A stretch of 64,000 bases of DNA from Mesorhizobium prunaredense (GTDB taxonomy: Bacteria > Pseudomonadota > Alphaproteobacteria > Rhizobiales > Rhizobiaceae): the NCBI RefSeq assembly GCF_900156895.1, contig NZ_FTPD01000045.1, positions 532,748 to 596,747 on the forward strand, given 5' to 3'. Each line of letters starts with the position of its first letter. Positions within the stretch are counted from its first letter, which is position 1. Both the position numbers and the translations under genes were made by a program. The notes beneath the pieces are model-generated. The model worked only from the letters and a program-made list of their open reading frames with translations, did not search any database and was not told the origin of the DNA. Positions 63,060 through 64,000 of the stretch are shown here, in pieces.

Positions 63060-63400
63060 CGTGGTTCGGTTCGTTTAAAGAATTGGGTTGGATCAATTCA
63101 GACTGGTCGCCAACTATAGACGGTATCGCGAGCGTCGTAGTAGCCCTTTACCTTCTCTATCTGAGTGGACGAGGCTTCTTCGAAAGAGACAGGAGCCTGT
63201 TTGGATCATCATTCAAATGGGCCGTAGCGCTCGCTGCGCTCCTAGCTCTATTTTGCTATCTGATGAAGCACTACCTGATCTACCTTTTCGACCCTGATTG
63301 GCTGTTTCTTGGCAACATTCCTTGGGCTGTAGCCTATGTCGGTATGTTCGTCGCGTTGTTGCACGCGCTCCTTTCAGGGCTGTTTTACCGCAAATTTTGA
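63050..63400 (+). CDS. Small membrane protein of unknown function
   Basis: A 116-residue protein with three hydrophobic helices (IASVVVALYLLYLSGRG, WAVALAALLALFCYLMK, WAVAYVGMFVALLHALL). Base composition is clearly lower in GC than most of the window. AGGAGG lies 13 bases before the ATG, slightly far but usable. No family is recognised. Its overlap with an MFS remnant suggests a recently disturbed region. Confidence 0.6.
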   Translation: MLAPWFGSFKELGWINSDWSPTIDGIASVVVALYLLYLSGRGFFERDRSLFGSSFKWAVALAALLALFCYLMKHYLIYLFDPDWLFLGNIPWAVAYVGMFVALLHALLSGLFYRKF

Positions 63401-63626
63401 TGCGATGCTGCGCCGCCTCTAGCAGGCACCGATCACTACCACCGACGTTCATCAAACCAGCCAAAGTAGCCATTTAGTCGCGGCACGGAATGACTGCTTA
63501 GTGGCGCATGGCGACCTCCAGCGTATTCGCCAACGATGTCTGCTTTCAGGCAACGGCAATGCCGACTTCAACGTCCGACATTGGGCGCAGAGCGGAATAT
63601 GGGCATCGCGCCGCGACGGTTGAGAT

Positions 63627-64000
63627 TCAATCGCGGCTCAGCGCTCGCCGGAGAGCACTGAAACGAATGCGATATTGCTGCGGCGTCAGTCCGATTTTGC
63701 GCCGGAACAGGCGCCCGAAAAAACTCGCATCCTCATAGCCCACTTCATTGGCCACCGCCTCGACCTGCAGGTCGCCCGTCTCGAGCAGTTCCTTGGCCGC
63801 TTCGAGCCTGAGCGCGTGGATGTAGTCGATTGCCTTCATTTCCGTCGCCTTGGCGAAGCGGCGCACGAAGGAGCGCTCGGACAGGCCTGACAGCTTGGTC
63901 ATGGCGGCGACGGGCGAGGGCGTCCGGTAGTTGAACTCCGCCCATTTCTGGCAGCGGTTGATCACCGCGTCGTCGGTCTGGCGAAAGCGCATCAGCGCGG
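63627..64000 (-). CDS. GlxA-family AraC-type regulator, C-terminal part (start outside window)
   Basis: The window ends inside this gene; the reading frame stays open to the last base. Visible is the C-terminal AraC DNA-binding domain: ERSFVRRFAKATEMKAIDYI (first helix-turn-helix end) and VEAVANEVGYEDASFFGRLF, followed by RKIGLTPQQYR. The preceding FRQTDDAVINRCQKWAEFN is typical of GlxA/FtrA-type regulators, which have an amidotransferase-like sensor domain upstream. The target is unknown. Confidence 0.9.
   Translation of the reverse strand, partial: ALMRFRQTDDAVINRCQKWAEFNYRTPSPVAAMTKLSGLSERSFVRRFAKATEMKAIDYIHALRLEAAKELLETGDLQVEAVANEVGYEDASFFGRLFRRKIGLTPQQYRIRFSALRRALSRD

Overview
The window looks like a chromosomal segment of a high-GC alphaproteobacterium of the order Rhizobiales, most probably Mesorhizobium or a close relative. 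The evidence is a complete Brucella/Rhizobium-type erythritol catabolic locus, the rhizobial two-ATPase polyol ABC transporter layout, and short palindromic intergenic elements of the kind common in rhizobia. This is a judgement from gene content; no rRNA or tRNA gene is present to confirm it.

Layout. (1) 1-8452: an apiose/apionate-type pathway, with the end of a sugar ABC transporter, a Gfo/Idh/MocA dehydrogenase, a frameshifted apionate lactonase (apnL), a GntR repressor, a RuBisCO-like protein (oiaX/oiaT type) and a DUF1537 kinase (oiaK type). (2) 8621-13543: an AraC regulator and a three-subunit molybdenum aldehyde oxidoreductase (paoABC type). (3) 13737-30725: a C4-sugar block with a two-subunit DhaK/DhaL kinase, rpiB-tpiB-eryR, a class II aldolase, and a long minus-strand operon eryD - ABC transporter - eryA - hydroxyacid dehydrogenase - eryB - eryC. 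(4) 31166-38605: a five-gene SWIM / DUF5691-like / MoxR ATPase / DUF5682-like / VWA cassette related to E. coli yehLMPQ, with no assigned biochemical function. (5) 38611-46846: an FAD oxidase, psuG-psuK, murQ-anmK, a GNAT, an MFS transporter and an Lrp regulator. (6) 46864-53834: an ABC importer operon with a racemase and a GNAT, a sigma-54-like promoter and a divergent GntR regulator. (7) 53997-59409: a guanidine operon with a sigma-54-type promoter, a guanidine-I (ykkC) riboswitch, an ABC importer, a guanidine-hydrolase-like enzyme, a His-rich protein and a HupE nickel transporter. (8) 59710-63400: a foreign-looking 1055-residue TPR protein beside a fragment of an MFS gene and a small membrane protein. 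(9) The C-terminal part of a GlxA-type AraC regulator at the right edge.

How the parts fit. Regions 1 and 3 converge. The RuBisCO-like decarboxylase route and a DhaKL-type erythrulose kinase would both make L-erythrulose 1-phosphate (also called D-3-tetrulose 4-phosphate). EryA/EryB/EryC make the same compound from erythritol, and EryH (TpiB) and EryI (RpiB) then carry it to D-erythrose 4-phosphate. Region 7 is the most notable control unit: one transcript seems to be gated by nitrogen status (RpoN) and by guanidine (riboswitch), and it encodes uptake, a metal-dependent hydrolase, nickel import and a candidate metal-handling protein together.
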